From: Bimuria novae-zelandiae CBS 107.79
Lineage: Eukaryota > Ascomycota > Dothideomycetes > Pleosporales > Didymosphaeriaceae
Direction of reading: 5' to 3'
Assembly (NCBI GenBank): GCA_010015655.1
Contig: ML976662.1
Location: 1,114,818-1,178,817, forward strand
Length of the DNA stretch: 64,000 nt
Position numbers and translations under genes: made by a program
Part shown: piece after piece, positions 1-10,545 of the stretch
Numbering within the stretch: position 1 is the first letter of the stretch
Layout of the letters: every line of letters begins with the position of its first letter
The notes under the pieces: generated by a model
Database searches by the model: none
What the model was told of the DNA's origin: nothing
What the model saw: the letters and a program-made list of their open reading frames with translations, nothing else

Positions 1-308
1 CACTGGCCGATCTCATCGCACCAATCTTTCAAGCGCTGGGCGGCTTTGGCCACACGCGCTCCCAGATCTCTCTCCGCAGGCGTGAGGTTCTCGATGCACG
101 CAAAGATTTTGTATTCGTCCTGCGAGACGTCGTATGGCATCGGCCGCTGGGTGAAAGCTCGCAATGTCGTGCCGGGCGACAGATCGCGCAAATGGCTCTC
201 GTCGCTGCTGCCCAGCGTCCGGCCTCTACGGCTTCCTGGCGACATGGTGGGCGATGGCGGACGGTAGGGCGATATGGGCGCGAGAAGGCGAGGCGGACTG
301 GACAACAT
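1..308 (-). CDS. Conserved fungal protein, N-terminal part (cut by window edge)
   Basis: An open frame starts at the ATG at 308 and runs off the left edge without a stop (about 102 codons). The protein begins MLSSPPRLLAPISPYRPPSP, a Ser/Pro-rich leader. A more ordered stretch follows with the motifs LRDLSPGTTLRAFTQRPMPY and FACIENLTPAERDLGARVAK, then ends near KDWCDEIGQW. No signal peptide or membrane segment is visible. The ordered part reads like a conserved globular domain, but I cannot name the family. It is transcribed leftwards, divergently from the peptidase gene at 1211. The start is the first ATG of the frame; an upstream exon cannot be excluded. Confidence 0.6.
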   Translation of the reverse strand, partial: MLSSPPRLLAPISPYRPPSPTMSPGSRRGRTLGSSDESHLRDLSPGTTLRAFTQRPMPYDVSQDEYKIFACIENLTPAERDLGARVAKAAQRLKDWCDEIGQ

Positions 309-1210
309 GATGGCGTCGTCGAAACAACAACTGGGACATGAGGTAGGCGCGAAGGAGCAAACAGAAGGCGCGGATTTTCTGGAACAAACTATATCGTTTC
401 TCGTATTGCTATTCCTGTGAATGTTAGCAGTTAGTAGTTGGTGACACTCCCAAGCGCCCGCTGTGTTGACTTAATCAGACGGTTTGTTGTTTATCCGCAA
501 CACAGACATTGGAGCTCCCGCAAACGCCGGCTGTGCTAGGCGCTAGCCGCAGATCTGCCAACAAACCCACCCACGACCACCTTCCAAGGCTAGCGTCGTC
601 GTACCTCGCCCGCTTCGCCTAGCACACCACGCTCGGTACAGTGGAAGCGCGACATTCCGGATTCAAGAGCTCGTATAGCTCGCATCGCACATGTTCGTGC
701 TCATTCAATGGTGGTATCCCGAAGACCTTCCGATGTTCGTGACCCAAATCCACCCGCCGAAGTCAACGGTCAACCCAATCGGTGACGCCAGGTACCGGGG
801 TACAACATCGGTACGGCACAATACTATCGTTATCTCGACACCTGGAGCTTTTGCGGCGTAACTCTGTACATATATCAGGATACCCCCAATACCCCACCCA
901 GGATTCCGTCATGCCAAGCTGATATTGAAAAGCTTCACCCCGCCCAAGCACACTTCACACCTGCCTGATGCAGGAAGAGGCCCTGCTATAGCTACGCTGG
1001 TCCACGCTCCCATGCAGAAGATGCGAGCTTTGCCGCATCAATTACGTACCGACGAAGAGCACGAGAAGGGCTGCCGTTGACGTTACCGCTCCGAACCGGT
1101 CCATAGTCTCTTAGGTACGTACCATTGATACCTATAAGTAGTCAGCAATCATCAATCGAATGTTGTATCCTCGAGCCTACTTCATTCATGACAATTGGCT
1201 TGCGTGCATC
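309..1210. other. Divergent intergenic region
   Basis: About 900 bases separate the leftward partial gene and the rightward M28 gene, so both promoters should lie here. Composition is GC-normal. I see no convincing gene, repeat or RNA. The short reading frames inside are unsupported. Confidence 0.5.
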
Positions 1211-3555
1211 ATGAAAGTATCATTAGTCCTCGCCGCTGCAGCAGGCGTCCATGCTTGTCAGCGAGATCTTACTTCCGAACATGCTTCTCACCGCCATGTG
1301 AAGAGACAGAGCACGAATGCAACCTTCCCACCGGTACTAGATGCAAATGAACAAATATTGGTGAGTTCGTTTGATAACACGACAATTTCAACATGGGCCT
1401 ATTACTACAGTAAGTTCACTGTAACTGAATATATTCGCATGCTGACGATATTTTCTCAGCGTGAGTGAATAAAAATGCACCCTCAAAGAAGATCTCTGTG
1501 CTCATCATATGAAAGCCATGGAAACCACCTTGCGGGTGTCAACAAGTCTATGGCCCAATGGACTGCAGATAAGTGGTCTGAGAATGGCTTCACGTCGAGG
1601 CTCGACGAATACTGCAAGTTTGAAACCACCGTTGAATTCACTGTACCTGACAGTTGTAGACGTTTACCTCAACTACCCGGTCTCGCACCCTTTGACTCTC
1701 ACATACGCGAACGGCAGCACCTTCGAAGCAACTCTGGAAGAAGCGATTCTACCCGAAGACGACAGTGAGTCTCTTAAAGACTTTTTGACATGGTCCCAAA
1801 CATAAACTTATAATCAACCCAGCTTCCAGTTACCTAAACAGAATTCCGACATTCCACGGTTATTCAGCAACTGGAAACGCTTCAGCCGAGTACGTTTACG
1901 TTAGGCGAGCGCAGCAGGTAGACTTCGACCGCCTAGTCGAGCTGGGCGTAGAACTGGAGGGTAAAATCGCTCTGGCTAAGTACGGTGGACCATTCCGCGG
2001 GCTCAAGGTTAAGAACGCGCAAGATTACGGTATGATCGGCGTCATCACCTTCACAGACCCCGGTGACGACGGCAATATCACCGAAGCCAACGGCTACGCT
2101 GCGTATCCTGATGGTCCAGCTCGCAACCCGACCTCCGTGCAAAGAGGCAGTGTCCAGTTCCTGAGCACTTCCCCTGGTGATCCCACAACACCTGGTTATG
2201 CGTCCAAGAAGGACTCCCCAAGGGCAGACAAGAGTGGACGTGTTCCTCACATCCCTTCTTTGCCGGTCTCCTGGCTGGAGGCGTAGCCAATCCTGCAAGC
2301 ACTGAATGGGCACGGTACCAGTGGTGAAGAGGTCAACCGCACGAAATGGGTCGGTGAAATCCCTGGAGCAGACTACAGCACCGGCGTAGGCTCTGGTGCC
2401 CGTCTCTCTATCTCAAATGTGATGGAGGACAGCTACACCGACATCTGGAACGCCATCGGCATCATCAACGGCACCAACGACGACGAAGTCATCATCCTCG
2501 GCAACCACCGCGATGCATGGATAGTCGGTGGAGCCGCCGACCCTAACAGCGGCTCAGCCGTCATGATCGAGCTCTCCAAAGCCTTCGGACGCCTCCTCGC
2601 GACGAGTTGGAAGCCTAGGCGCACCATCGTCCTCGCCTCTTGGGACGCCGAGGAATACGGCATCGTCGGCAGCACCGAATGGGTCGAGGAGTACATCCCG
2701 TGGCTCAAGACCGCCGTGGTATCCTACCTCAACCTCGACATCGCCGTGTCCGGCCCTTCGCCCTACACAGACGCCACCCCCGACCTGCACGCCCTCGCCA
2801 CAGAAACCATGAAGAAGGTCATCTACCCCTTCGCGGGATCGACCTCGCAGACGCTCTACGACGTCTGGCAGAACGTCAGCGGTGAGTTCGGCGTGCTCGG
2901 CTCTGGCAGCGACTATACAGCCTTCCTGCAGAAATCCGGCATGGCGTGTCTAGACACCGGCGCTGGCGGCGGCGTGCTCGACCCAGTGTACCACTACCAT
3001 TCCAACTACGACTCCTACCACTGGATGTCAAAGTTCGGCGACCCAGGGTTCCACACGCACAAGGCCATCGGCCAGTACATCGCACTCCTCACATACCATC
3101 TCGCGTCCGACGCCGTCCTCCCCCCCGAGCCCGCCGACTACGTCCCCGAGCTGCAAACCTACCTCTCGGACCTAAACGACACCATCGCGTCCTCCAACGG
3201 CACCGTCGACATCACGCCTCTCGCCGACGCCGTCGCCACGTTCGCCACCGCAGCGCAGGAATTCAACGCACTCCGCTCGCAGGCGCTGCTCACGAACGAC
3301 TCCGCGCTGCTGACGGTCGTGAACCACAAGGCGCGGGATTTCTCGCGCTGGTTCGTGAGCCAGGGCGGGCTGACGGGGCGGGAGTTCTTTGAGAATCTTA
3401 TCTTTGCGCCGTGACTGGATACGGGGTATGCGCCGGTCACGTTTCCGGGGGTTACGGAGAGTATTACGTTTGCGAGTGATTTTAAGGCGGCGGAGGAGTG
3501 GTTGGGGAAGACGGTGGAGGCGGTGAGGGTTGCGGCGGCCATGTTGAAGACGTAG
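1211..3555 (+). pseudogene. PSMA-like M28 zinc carboxypeptidase with two in-frame stops
   Basis: This is a glutamate carboxypeptidase II/transferrin-receptor-like M28 peptidase, normally secreted or vacuolar. It starts MKVSLVLAAAAGVHAC (signal peptide), with a Lys-Arg site soon after. Exons are 1211-1409, 1460 (1 nt), 1516-1613, 1660-1764 and 1823-3555, summing to 2136 nt or 712 codons in one frame. The metal-site blocks are present: GNHRDAWIVGGAADPNSG, SWDAEEYG, YLNLD and YHYHSNYDSYHW. A TAG at 2284-2286 (codon 289) stands where relatives have Gln, as expected of CAG to TAG. A TGA at 3412-3414 (codon 665) sits in the conserved C-terminal region, and homologous sequence continues in frame to the TAG at 3553. 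The intron at 1614-1659 is GC-AG. Two stops suggest a recently dead gene; sequencing error or readthrough are alternatives. The upstream ATG at 1160 would spoil the signal peptide. Confidence 0.8.
1614..1659 (+). other. GC-AG intron in the M28 gene
   Basis: The donor is GCAAGT and the acceptor TTGTAG, with CTGAC at 1647-1651 as branch site. Removal joins GACGAATACT to ACGTTTACC, giving DEYYVYLNYP, which matches the family pattern at this place. No GT donor nearby keeps the frame. Confidence 0.75.
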
Positions 3556-4000
3556 TGCGTGCCTGGGTTTTGAGGGTTGGGAGGTAGAGTTGAGAGGCGT
3601 GAGGAGTGTGCTAGAAGTATGTAGTTGAAAAAGATCTATCTTAATCAGTAATGGGAGGCAAGCCAGCATTTTATGTTGGTTGTTGAAATGAATGTTCCCG
3701 GTTACCAAATTTTTCATATTGCGATTTCCAATGAACGACATGGCGCCCCATGGCATCCCCAGCCACGCTTCTGATTGCAATTATTATATCCCATCACGAA
3801 CTAATCATACATCGTAAGTATAAACAAAAACCGCACACCAAATCCCACACCCAATGTTCCCTCCACCCTACTTCCTCATCATCGCCGTGTATACAAAGAA
3901 AAATCGTAAAAGGAGCGACTCAGACAAGCCACAACATAGCGTAACACAAAAGAAAAATGGGGTATACAACGCCCGCCACCTCATGTCCTTCTCAACCAAC

Positions 4001-5665
4001 TCAAAATCTAAAATTCCTCGGCGCTTTCCCCACAACGCCTAACGGCGCCGGCACCAGTCCCGGCGACAGTTGAATCGGCAGCATAGCCTGATCCTTTGCG
4101 CTAGTAAGGTACATCGGCACATTCTGGTGTCCCGGTAACGGCGTGATAGGAAGCGGCTTGTGGTACAGCGGTGTGCGGGCGCGTCTTCCTTGCAAGCCGG
4201 AGTCGGAGGTGCCCGGTCTGGATACGAGAGGGCTGAGAAGGGCCATGTTTTCTGGGAGACGCGGGAGGCGCGGGATGATGGGAGACATGCGGAGCGGGTT
4301 TATGGGGTGTTGGTGGCCGTTGCTGAGGTTGAGCGGTGGGGGTGTGAGAGGTTGGAGCTCGACGGGACGCATGGCGAGACGGCTGCTGATGCTAGGGTCG
4401 CGCGAGTGTGCGGATCTGCTGCCGGTGCGGGAGTGGGTTGTGAGATTTGATTGAGAATGGATGGGTGTGGTGGGTGTGTAGATGCGACTGCCTGGTCGAG
4501 ATTGACTTCGGCTGTCTGATCGAGGATGCGTGTATGGCTGACTGGAGGCACTGCCCGAACGAGAAGGATCGGTTTGCTTAGATGAGTTCGCGGTAAATGG
4601 ACAGTCGCTCGCCGAAAGGTATCGCGTATGTTTGGGTTGCTCTGCGTCGTGTTTCCATGTGCTCGTGTTGGTGTGTTGCGAGCATTCTCCAAAGAATGAG
4701 GGCATCATGGATGCTAACAGTGGGCGCATAGACGGTAGACAAGCACAGATGATGCCGACGTTCGTCTCAATGGCTGACAGCATTGCTGCAGGTGGATTAT
4801 CGAAGGTGGGGTCCGTACTATTCGACACGGCCACTAAAGTCTGAAGGCGGATGATTGAAACCAGGCAGACCCTGTCATCCATGTCAACATTTGGGAGGAC
4901 TTGGCATATGAGAATATACTTACAGGCTGCCGATTCCAAAGACGACTATGAGCGCCCTCTTTTGCTTCTTAGGTATACTAAGTGTCTTCACCACCGTCAT
5001 GGGAAGAAAGAGTATGACTACGTCTTGCGCAATGTTGACGCCAGCATTCGTAAACCAGACTGCTTTTTGATCGAGACACTGTCCATTGGAAACGCTCTTG
5101 TCCCAGAAAAAGGCGACGGGGAAGCACAAGAATATGGATCCGAGCAGGGTCCAAAGTCCGTATACGACTACTACACCCATGACAACGAAGCACGCTGTCC
5201 TAAACCGAGGAGTTGGGAATACACGGAGGTATTGCGTCAAGATAGAGATTTTCGTAGCTGTCAGAGACAGATTGTAGATCCAGACACTTGCCCAAAATGC
5301 CTACGTGTATGGTCAGTCCTGTCGACAACTTATACACTCTGTCAAAGTACCTTTAGGGAGTCCGTCATCATAGCCGGAGTTAGGTCTTGTATGTGTAGTC
5401 CTAGACCGTTTTGCACCTGAAGCGCGATCGTAACCGTCAGGCCAATGGACAAAACCTGTAAGAGAGCGATTAGCACGTGCCCGGTAAAGAACGTGACCCA
5501 ACTCACCAGAGCGAACAAGATCCAGACGTCTTCAGCATCTGCTTTGTGAAGAAGCAGCCCCCTCGTAAATAAGCGTAGAAAAACGACAAGACCAGCAAGT
5601 AACGTAAAGACCAAAACAACTGTATTAAGCATCGTCTGCGCCATGCCAGCTGGCGAGGGAGCCAT
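4001..5665 (-). CDS. Pth11-like seven-helix membrane protein
   Basis: A fungal rhodopsin-like (Pth11-type) plasma-membrane receptor candidate of 503 aa. Exons on the minus strand are 5665-5507, 5455-5351, 5300-4924 and 4871-4001. Hydrophobic helices include TVVLVFTLLAGLVVFL near residue 20, the CFVVMGVVVVYGLWTLLGSI pair, and VNIAQDVVILFLPM. Conserved family signs are the acidic DAEDVWIL loop, the WxSVWIYNLSLTATKISIL helix and a Cys in SNGQCLDQ. The last 200 residues are a hydrophilic Ser/Pro/Arg-rich cytoplasmic tail of low complexity. There is no CFEM domain at the N-terminus. Intron 1 (5506-5456, 51 nt) is a multiple of three without a stop, so a retained form would stay in frame. The ligand is unknown. 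The start is the first Met of the conserved exon. Confidence 0.85.
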
Positions 5666-7036
5666 TAGGAAGAAGCCAAGTGCCTGATGCCAGCACCACT
5701 CAAGAGAAACGGAGAAAAAAAGAGCCCCCGCAAGCCCAGCACCTCATCGTCGGTGAGCCCAAAGGGACATCAGAGACGAAGGAGTAGGTAGAGCGAGCTC
5801 AGGCGCGAAGTATAACACGAACAAAAGGAAGCGGGAGGACACCCAGATAGCGGGCCGCGAGTGGGGTCGCTGAAGCAGCTATGCACTGCTCTGCAACAAT
5901 ATTGTCATTTTGATGTCGATTGGAGTATGCACGGGCCTGCACATTCCCCTGCAGGCATGTAGGGGTAGCATGCTCGAAGCGTCAAGTACTCCGCCGTGCC
6001 TGTGTGATTGACCCAGACAGTGCGACATTATGTGCGGGAGATATAGAATTCACAAACGGTGCTAAGTCGCCATTGGGAGAGGTGGGAAACACTGGCGATT
6101 ATCTGAGAGCGGTGCAGAAACGGCGGGTGGCGGTTTTGAAGTCACATATGTCAAGCTCGTGGCCGCACAGCTCAAATAGCGTCAATGCATTGCTCCTTGC
6201 CATTTCCTTCCAGGTCGGACCTTGTGTTGAGGCCAAGGGTTTCGGGAGTTTCAAACGGACGTATGTTGCTTGGGGACAAGCCCTGGAGGTGTGTGGGAAA
6301 GCCGTTGGGTTTAGCGAGCTGACAGGCGCTGTCAAATGGATTCGGAAGGGACCAGCTTCACACCTCCCAATCGCACCCAGTCTTGGTTTCTTTCATCTTC
6401 ACTCATAATGTCTCCTTTTGTTGTAGACATCCTGCTCTCATTGAAAGAACCTTTGCTAGCCTTACGAAAGGTGTTGGGGTATGCGGCAGGGAATGTGTGA
6501 TCGCCTACAAGCGAGTCACACAAAACGAGTCCTGAACACCTGAAACGAGTGCTTTGGCCGACCTTTGGCCAGAACGCAGGCAACGAACGACGCACCATCC
6601 TTACGAGACTGTTCCGAACTTCACCTGCACAGCTGATGACGAAATGGACTTGAAATTTGCACCGTGAACGTCCAAGAGCCGGGCGCGAGGATTCCTGCCG
6701 GCCACCTGGCGTTTGAGGATGCGAGGAACATATCTTATAATGCCTGGCCGTCGGTATCAAGGGTCTGCTTCATGATTAGCGCGCATTACTCGTTGAACCG
6801 ACAATGCGGAGGGATCCACTCCCGATACCTGCTCGGCAATAAGCATCCGCGGGTAATTTAACAATGGGGCAAATCTGCACCACGTAGAGTAATCATCGGC
6901 GTGCGACGAGACACGAGACACCTTCGTTCCTCTGCTAATGATCGTACATTCGTTACACGCTGAGTTTCCAGCACTAATCCAAGGTTCAACGCCCAACAAC
7001 TCCTTGTCTACAAAGCCATATTTCCCACGGCATGCC
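5666..7036. other. Intergenic region without a supported gene
   Basis: Open stretches exist on both strands (for example + 5920-6408, - 6332-6760 and - 6099-6335). None shows a recognisable domain, and no splice combination I tried gave a coherent protein. The base composition is gene-like, so a small unrecognised gene is possible. Confidence 0.4.
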
Positions 7037-8407
7037 TTACAGTTCTAGATTGTCCTCCACCAAAGGCGCTAGTCTCTCCTTCAGGTCCTCAACATCCAAC
7101 TCGTCGCCTGTCCAGTACACATGCTTGGCTCCTTCGGTCTTTGGCGGGATCAAGACATCAGACACAACCTGTATGACACCGTCTGAGGCGACTCCATCGT
7201 GAACAGTCACGCGAGAGAAGGCGTTGATCCTGATTTCGACGAATGGTCCATATCTGGCGCTGTCGACTGACAGATACTTGTCCTTGAGGACAGTGGGCAG
7301 GTCGACGTGGAAGTGTCGGTAGTCGTCGGTCTTTTCGCTGTCATTTCCAGACTGGTCGAAGAAAGCATCAGAGTACAAGGTCTGGTCCACAACAATGTGG
7401 TACTTGAGAAGGGCCTTGAGGTACTTGAGGCCGTACTGGCTGAACAAGAACGCGTTCGCCCTGGGACCGAGCTTCTTGAACGCGAAGTTGGAAGGTGCGA
7501 AGAAAGTTCCGCCTTTGTGAGGGTAATCAGTGCTGTTGATCTTTTCGAAAAGACCGGTCTTGTCGAGAGCAAGCTCCAAGGTGGAAAACTCTCCAGGGAG
7601 AAAGCCAATGATGGTGGCAACCTGTGGCGGGGGAACAATGATGTGATCCACGCCATGGATCACACCATTCGTGCCAAAGATGTTGACGGCTACAAGCTTG
7701 CTGTAGAAGTTGATTGTGGGACCCTTCAAAGTGACGCGAACAGTGAGACGCTGCTTGTGTCCAAGGTTCTCGGGTTCCAGAAGAGTGGGAATAGTATATG
7801 AGTGCAGTACCCGACCCGCAGGATAGAAGTCGTCTGAAATGTGGTACGAAAGGACCTTCTCGAGGATTTCCTTGCTTGGTTTCTTACCATGCTTAGGGAT
7901 CTTTTCGAAAGCCTCATCGGTCGGTGCGAACACGGTGTAGTTGGTCTTGGTACTGTTCAACTTGTCGACTAGGTCGGGGAATTCGTCGATCAACTTCGCT
8001 AGCTTGGTTGTGTATTTGCTCTTGCTGATAAGTTCGTACACAGTCTGATTCGGCTTCTCGTGATGCGGAGGGTGATGCGGTCGTCCATGGTGAGGAGGGT
8101 GGTGGGGATGCTCTGGCTTCTCAGAAATGTCCTCGTGTTCCTCGTCGAAGGACGAGCCCTCCAACCACGACTCCACGTCGCACCCAGTCTCATGGATCTT
8201 GTGATAAGCCTTGTCGCCTATGTCTTTGACACCGTCAACTGCCTTGGCAAAGGCATCGTCAAGAACATGCTGCGTCTTCTCGAGAACGCCTTGCGTTCTG
8301 TCGATGATCTCTCTTCCAGTTTTCTCGATGTTCTCAAAGGTGTCCGCTTCGGGTACGACAAAGGCGGACGCGAGCGGTAGCAACGGCAGCACCTGGCTGA
8401 ACTTCAT
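7037..8407 (-). CDS. Secreted protein with two fasciclin (FAS1) domains
   Basis: An intact single-exon protein of 456 aa. It opens with the signal peptide MKFSQVLPLLPLASAFVVP. A charged helical region follows (about 20-85), then a His/Pro-rich linker at about 95-120 (HHPPHHGRPHHPPHHEKP). FAS1 domain 1 spans about 120-260, with the H1-type motif YTVFAPTDEAFEKI and the H2-type motif GVIHGVDHIIVPP. FAS1 domain 2 spans about 262-430, with GTFFAPSNFAFKKLG and GVIQVVSDVLIPP. Several NxS/T sites suggest N-glycosylation. The C-terminus is acidic, without a GPI signal. FAS1 proteins act in cell-surface adhesion and matrix contacts. The gene is convergent with nothing and flanked on the right by the repeat block at 8963. 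The His-rich linker could bind metal (inference). Confidence 0.9.
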   Translation of the reverse strand: MKFSQVLPLLPLASAFVVPEADTFENIEKTGREIIDRTQGVLEKTQHVLDDAFAKAVDGVKDIGDKAYHKIHETGCDVESWLEGSSFDEEHEDISEKPEHPHHPPHHGRPHHPPHHEKPNQTVYELISKSKYTTKLAKLIDEFPDLVDKLNSTKTNYTVFAPTDEAFEKIPKHGKKPSKEILEKVLSYHISDDFYPAGRVLHSYTIPTLLEPENLGHKQRLTVRVTLKGPTINFYSKLVAVNIFGTNGVIHGVDHIIVPPPQVATIIGFLPGEFSTLELALDKTGLFEKINSTDYPHKGGTFFAPSNFAFKKLGPRANAFLFSQYGLKYLKALLKYHIVVDQTLYSDAFFDQSGNDSEKTDDYRHFHVDLPTVLKDKYLSVDSARYGPFVEIRINAFSRVTVHDGVASDGVIQVVSDVLIPPKTEGAKHVYWTGDELDVEDLKERLAPLVEDNLEL

Positions 8408-8962
8408 CTTTGCTTCAAATCAAATGCAACGAAGGTGATTTACAAAGATCTCGATTGGGGAAGAGTCCTATGAAGTAGTCGTATCACTCGATGACACCAC
8501 CACTGCGTGGCAGTGCGCTAAGCGGATCGCCCGGCTAGGCTTCTCTCCACACCACGGACGAACTTCGCAAACGGGAGGATACGAGGATACCAGGATAATA
8601 GCGGAGTTGACAGACACAGCGTGGGCTCGGTAAAAGAAAATTAGATCTTGACTGACTATACACACTTCAAAGGCAGTGTCTTCCAAATGGCTTGTATGCG
8701 CAGGTTGAGATGAAGGCCACGCAATCGACTCAAGGCTCCAAGGCGTCGTAATCCTCCACGAGGTGGCCAATGTGGCGCTCTAGAATTATGATCCGCTTAT
8801 GACGAAAGAGGGGTAAACCCATGATCCCATCAATGATCAAAGCCAACCGAGCACTCGAATTCCATAGCACTGCCTTTATAGCGCTCTGCCCACCGTCGCA
8901 CGATTGTGCAGTGCTCATGCTTGACACTGTTCTAGAGTGGAATCCAAAATTTGGTACCCTAG
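8408..8962. other. Promoter-side spacer between FAS1 gene and repeat block
   Basis: About 550 bases upstream of the FAS1 start, GC-normal, with no supported gene. It ends in CCTAG, one copy of the target duplication of the transposon that follows. Confidence 0.5.
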
Positions 8963-10400
8963 CACGCGGTAAATGAAAAATCGCGCACACCAAACTAGAT
9001 GAGTCAGCTTTTTGTCACCCATACATTTGCCCTACAAAGTCGAAATTCGAGCCATATTAAATCGATTTCGACGCCAAATCGCACCGTGAGGCTTGCTTTA
9101 TATGTAGATCTGTATATACATGACTTTTGTTTGGTGTTGAGCTTAATAACCTATAATTTCTCCGCTGGAGTTGCAGCAGTCTCGCAGCCTTTACGGCATG
9201 CTATTAACGCGCTTATTTATAAACTTTTAGCTAATTAATTGCTAGCCTTTAATTGCGAGGTCTCTTGTTTTAAAAACATCCTAATAAGGGAATTTTTTAA
9301 AATACTACTTTAGAGGCTGCTAGCAATTTTCTATAGGTACTAAATTAGGTAAGTATGCATAGTTAAAGTAGGACTTTAAGCTATAGGTTTTCTTCTAATT
9401 ATAAATAATATTATTAGAGGATTTACCTACCTTATAGCTAGAGTTATTATTTTCTTTTAGCACAAAGTCGTCGCCGCGTAAAATTTATAGCTTAATAATA
9501 CGCTTAAGGATCGCATTATAGTATACCTTAAGGCTTATCTTATTATTTTTATTACCTAGGACGTTATAAAAGTATAAGTTACTTTTAAAATTAAAGCCTA
9601 TAGTAGCCTATAAGTGCTAGCGCTCTAGAGTCTTCTCGTTGTTATAATTTAATATATGTTATATATAATTGCGATAGTAGCGCTCTCTAGGTTTTCTAAT
9701 AATCCTTATCTTGCCCTTAGGCCCTATACTCTAGTGTACCTTGTTAGAGAAGCGTACGCGGCGCTAGTCCTTCTTATTAAAGTACTTTTTAAGTATAATA
9801 GTAAAGTACTTAACGCGGAGCTTTATAACGCGCTAAAAAATCTAGCCTTTATTATAAGTAACGTATTTTAAGTAATCTATAGTGTAAAGATGCTCCTTAA
9901 GGGTCTTACCGCTAACGCCAAGATCTAATTTATATGCTAGCTACTCCTATATAAGGACGCGGGCGTCCTATCCTAGGTCTTATAAATACTTATTAGCACG
10001 CTCTAAATCCTTTAGAAATAGCTTTAAGGGTCTGCCGCGTTTCTCTGCCGTTAATATACTATTATAATAGGTCCTATTAGCCTCTATATTGTCCTTAGCA
10101 AGTATCTCCTAGCCTTAGCGGCGTTTCACGCCATAATAGCTAAAAATATTGTTATAATAGTAGGGTATGCGGCGGAAATCTATAAACTTGTAAGCATCTT
10201 TAATCCGCGACTTTTTTAGCGTGTTTAAATAGGGGTTATTAGGTAATTAGGCTATTTAATTAATTACGTAGTAAAATATTATTAAAAAGTAGTATAGCGT
10301 GTAGAGTTTTATTTTTGTGTAAAAAGGTGGCTGCAGAGTGTTGCATGGCGGGGGTGGACTAGCGTTGTTTTGGTGTGCGCGATTTTTCGTTTACCGCGTG
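8963..10400 (-). mobile_element. 1.44 kb TIR transposon, copy 1 (RIP-degraded, mariner-like transposase relic)
   Basis: The ends are near-perfect 32 bp inverted repeats starting CACGCGGTAAAYG and reading on to ...CGCACACCAAA. The flanks are CCTAG at 8958-8962 and CCTAG at 10401-10405, a 5 bp target duplication. A second copy lies inverted at 37123-38561. The interior is TA-rich with many TAG stops. Read on the minus strand here (plus strand in copy 2), the clearest block is the degraded equivalent of the SPDLAPIENCW motif followed by PLKQYL, which is typical of Tc1/mariner-type DDE transposases. The terminal ~80 bases at each end escaped heavy mutation. No intact open frame remains, so it is immobile unless helped in trans. 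Confidence 0.85.
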
Positions 10401-10471
10401 CCTAGGTACCGTGGCCGAGCGCAAAGCCCTACCCGCGCTACTCGCTAACCCTGCGGGTTGGCGCTGCGCAG

Positions 10472-10526
10472 CTCAACGTAACTTCTTGGCTCAACGTAAC
10501 TTCTTGGCTCAACGTCACTTTTTATA
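10472..10526. repeat. 18 bp tandem repeat, three units
   Basis: The unit GCTCAACGTAACTTCTTG occurs twice exactly and a third time with changes (GCTCAACGTCACTTTTTA). It sits just outside transposon copy 1, in a GC-normal island that contains a short hairpin (CTAACCCTGCGGGTTGG). It may be the terminal region of another element; its function is unknown. Confidence 0.7.
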
Positions 10527-10545
10527 GCGAATTGACATTCGAGGA

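Noticed and set aside
5920..6760. Open frames on both strands between the Pth11-like and FAS1 genes
   Set aside because: No domain, no coherent splice model and no family-like sequence; overlapping frames on opposite strands look equally random.
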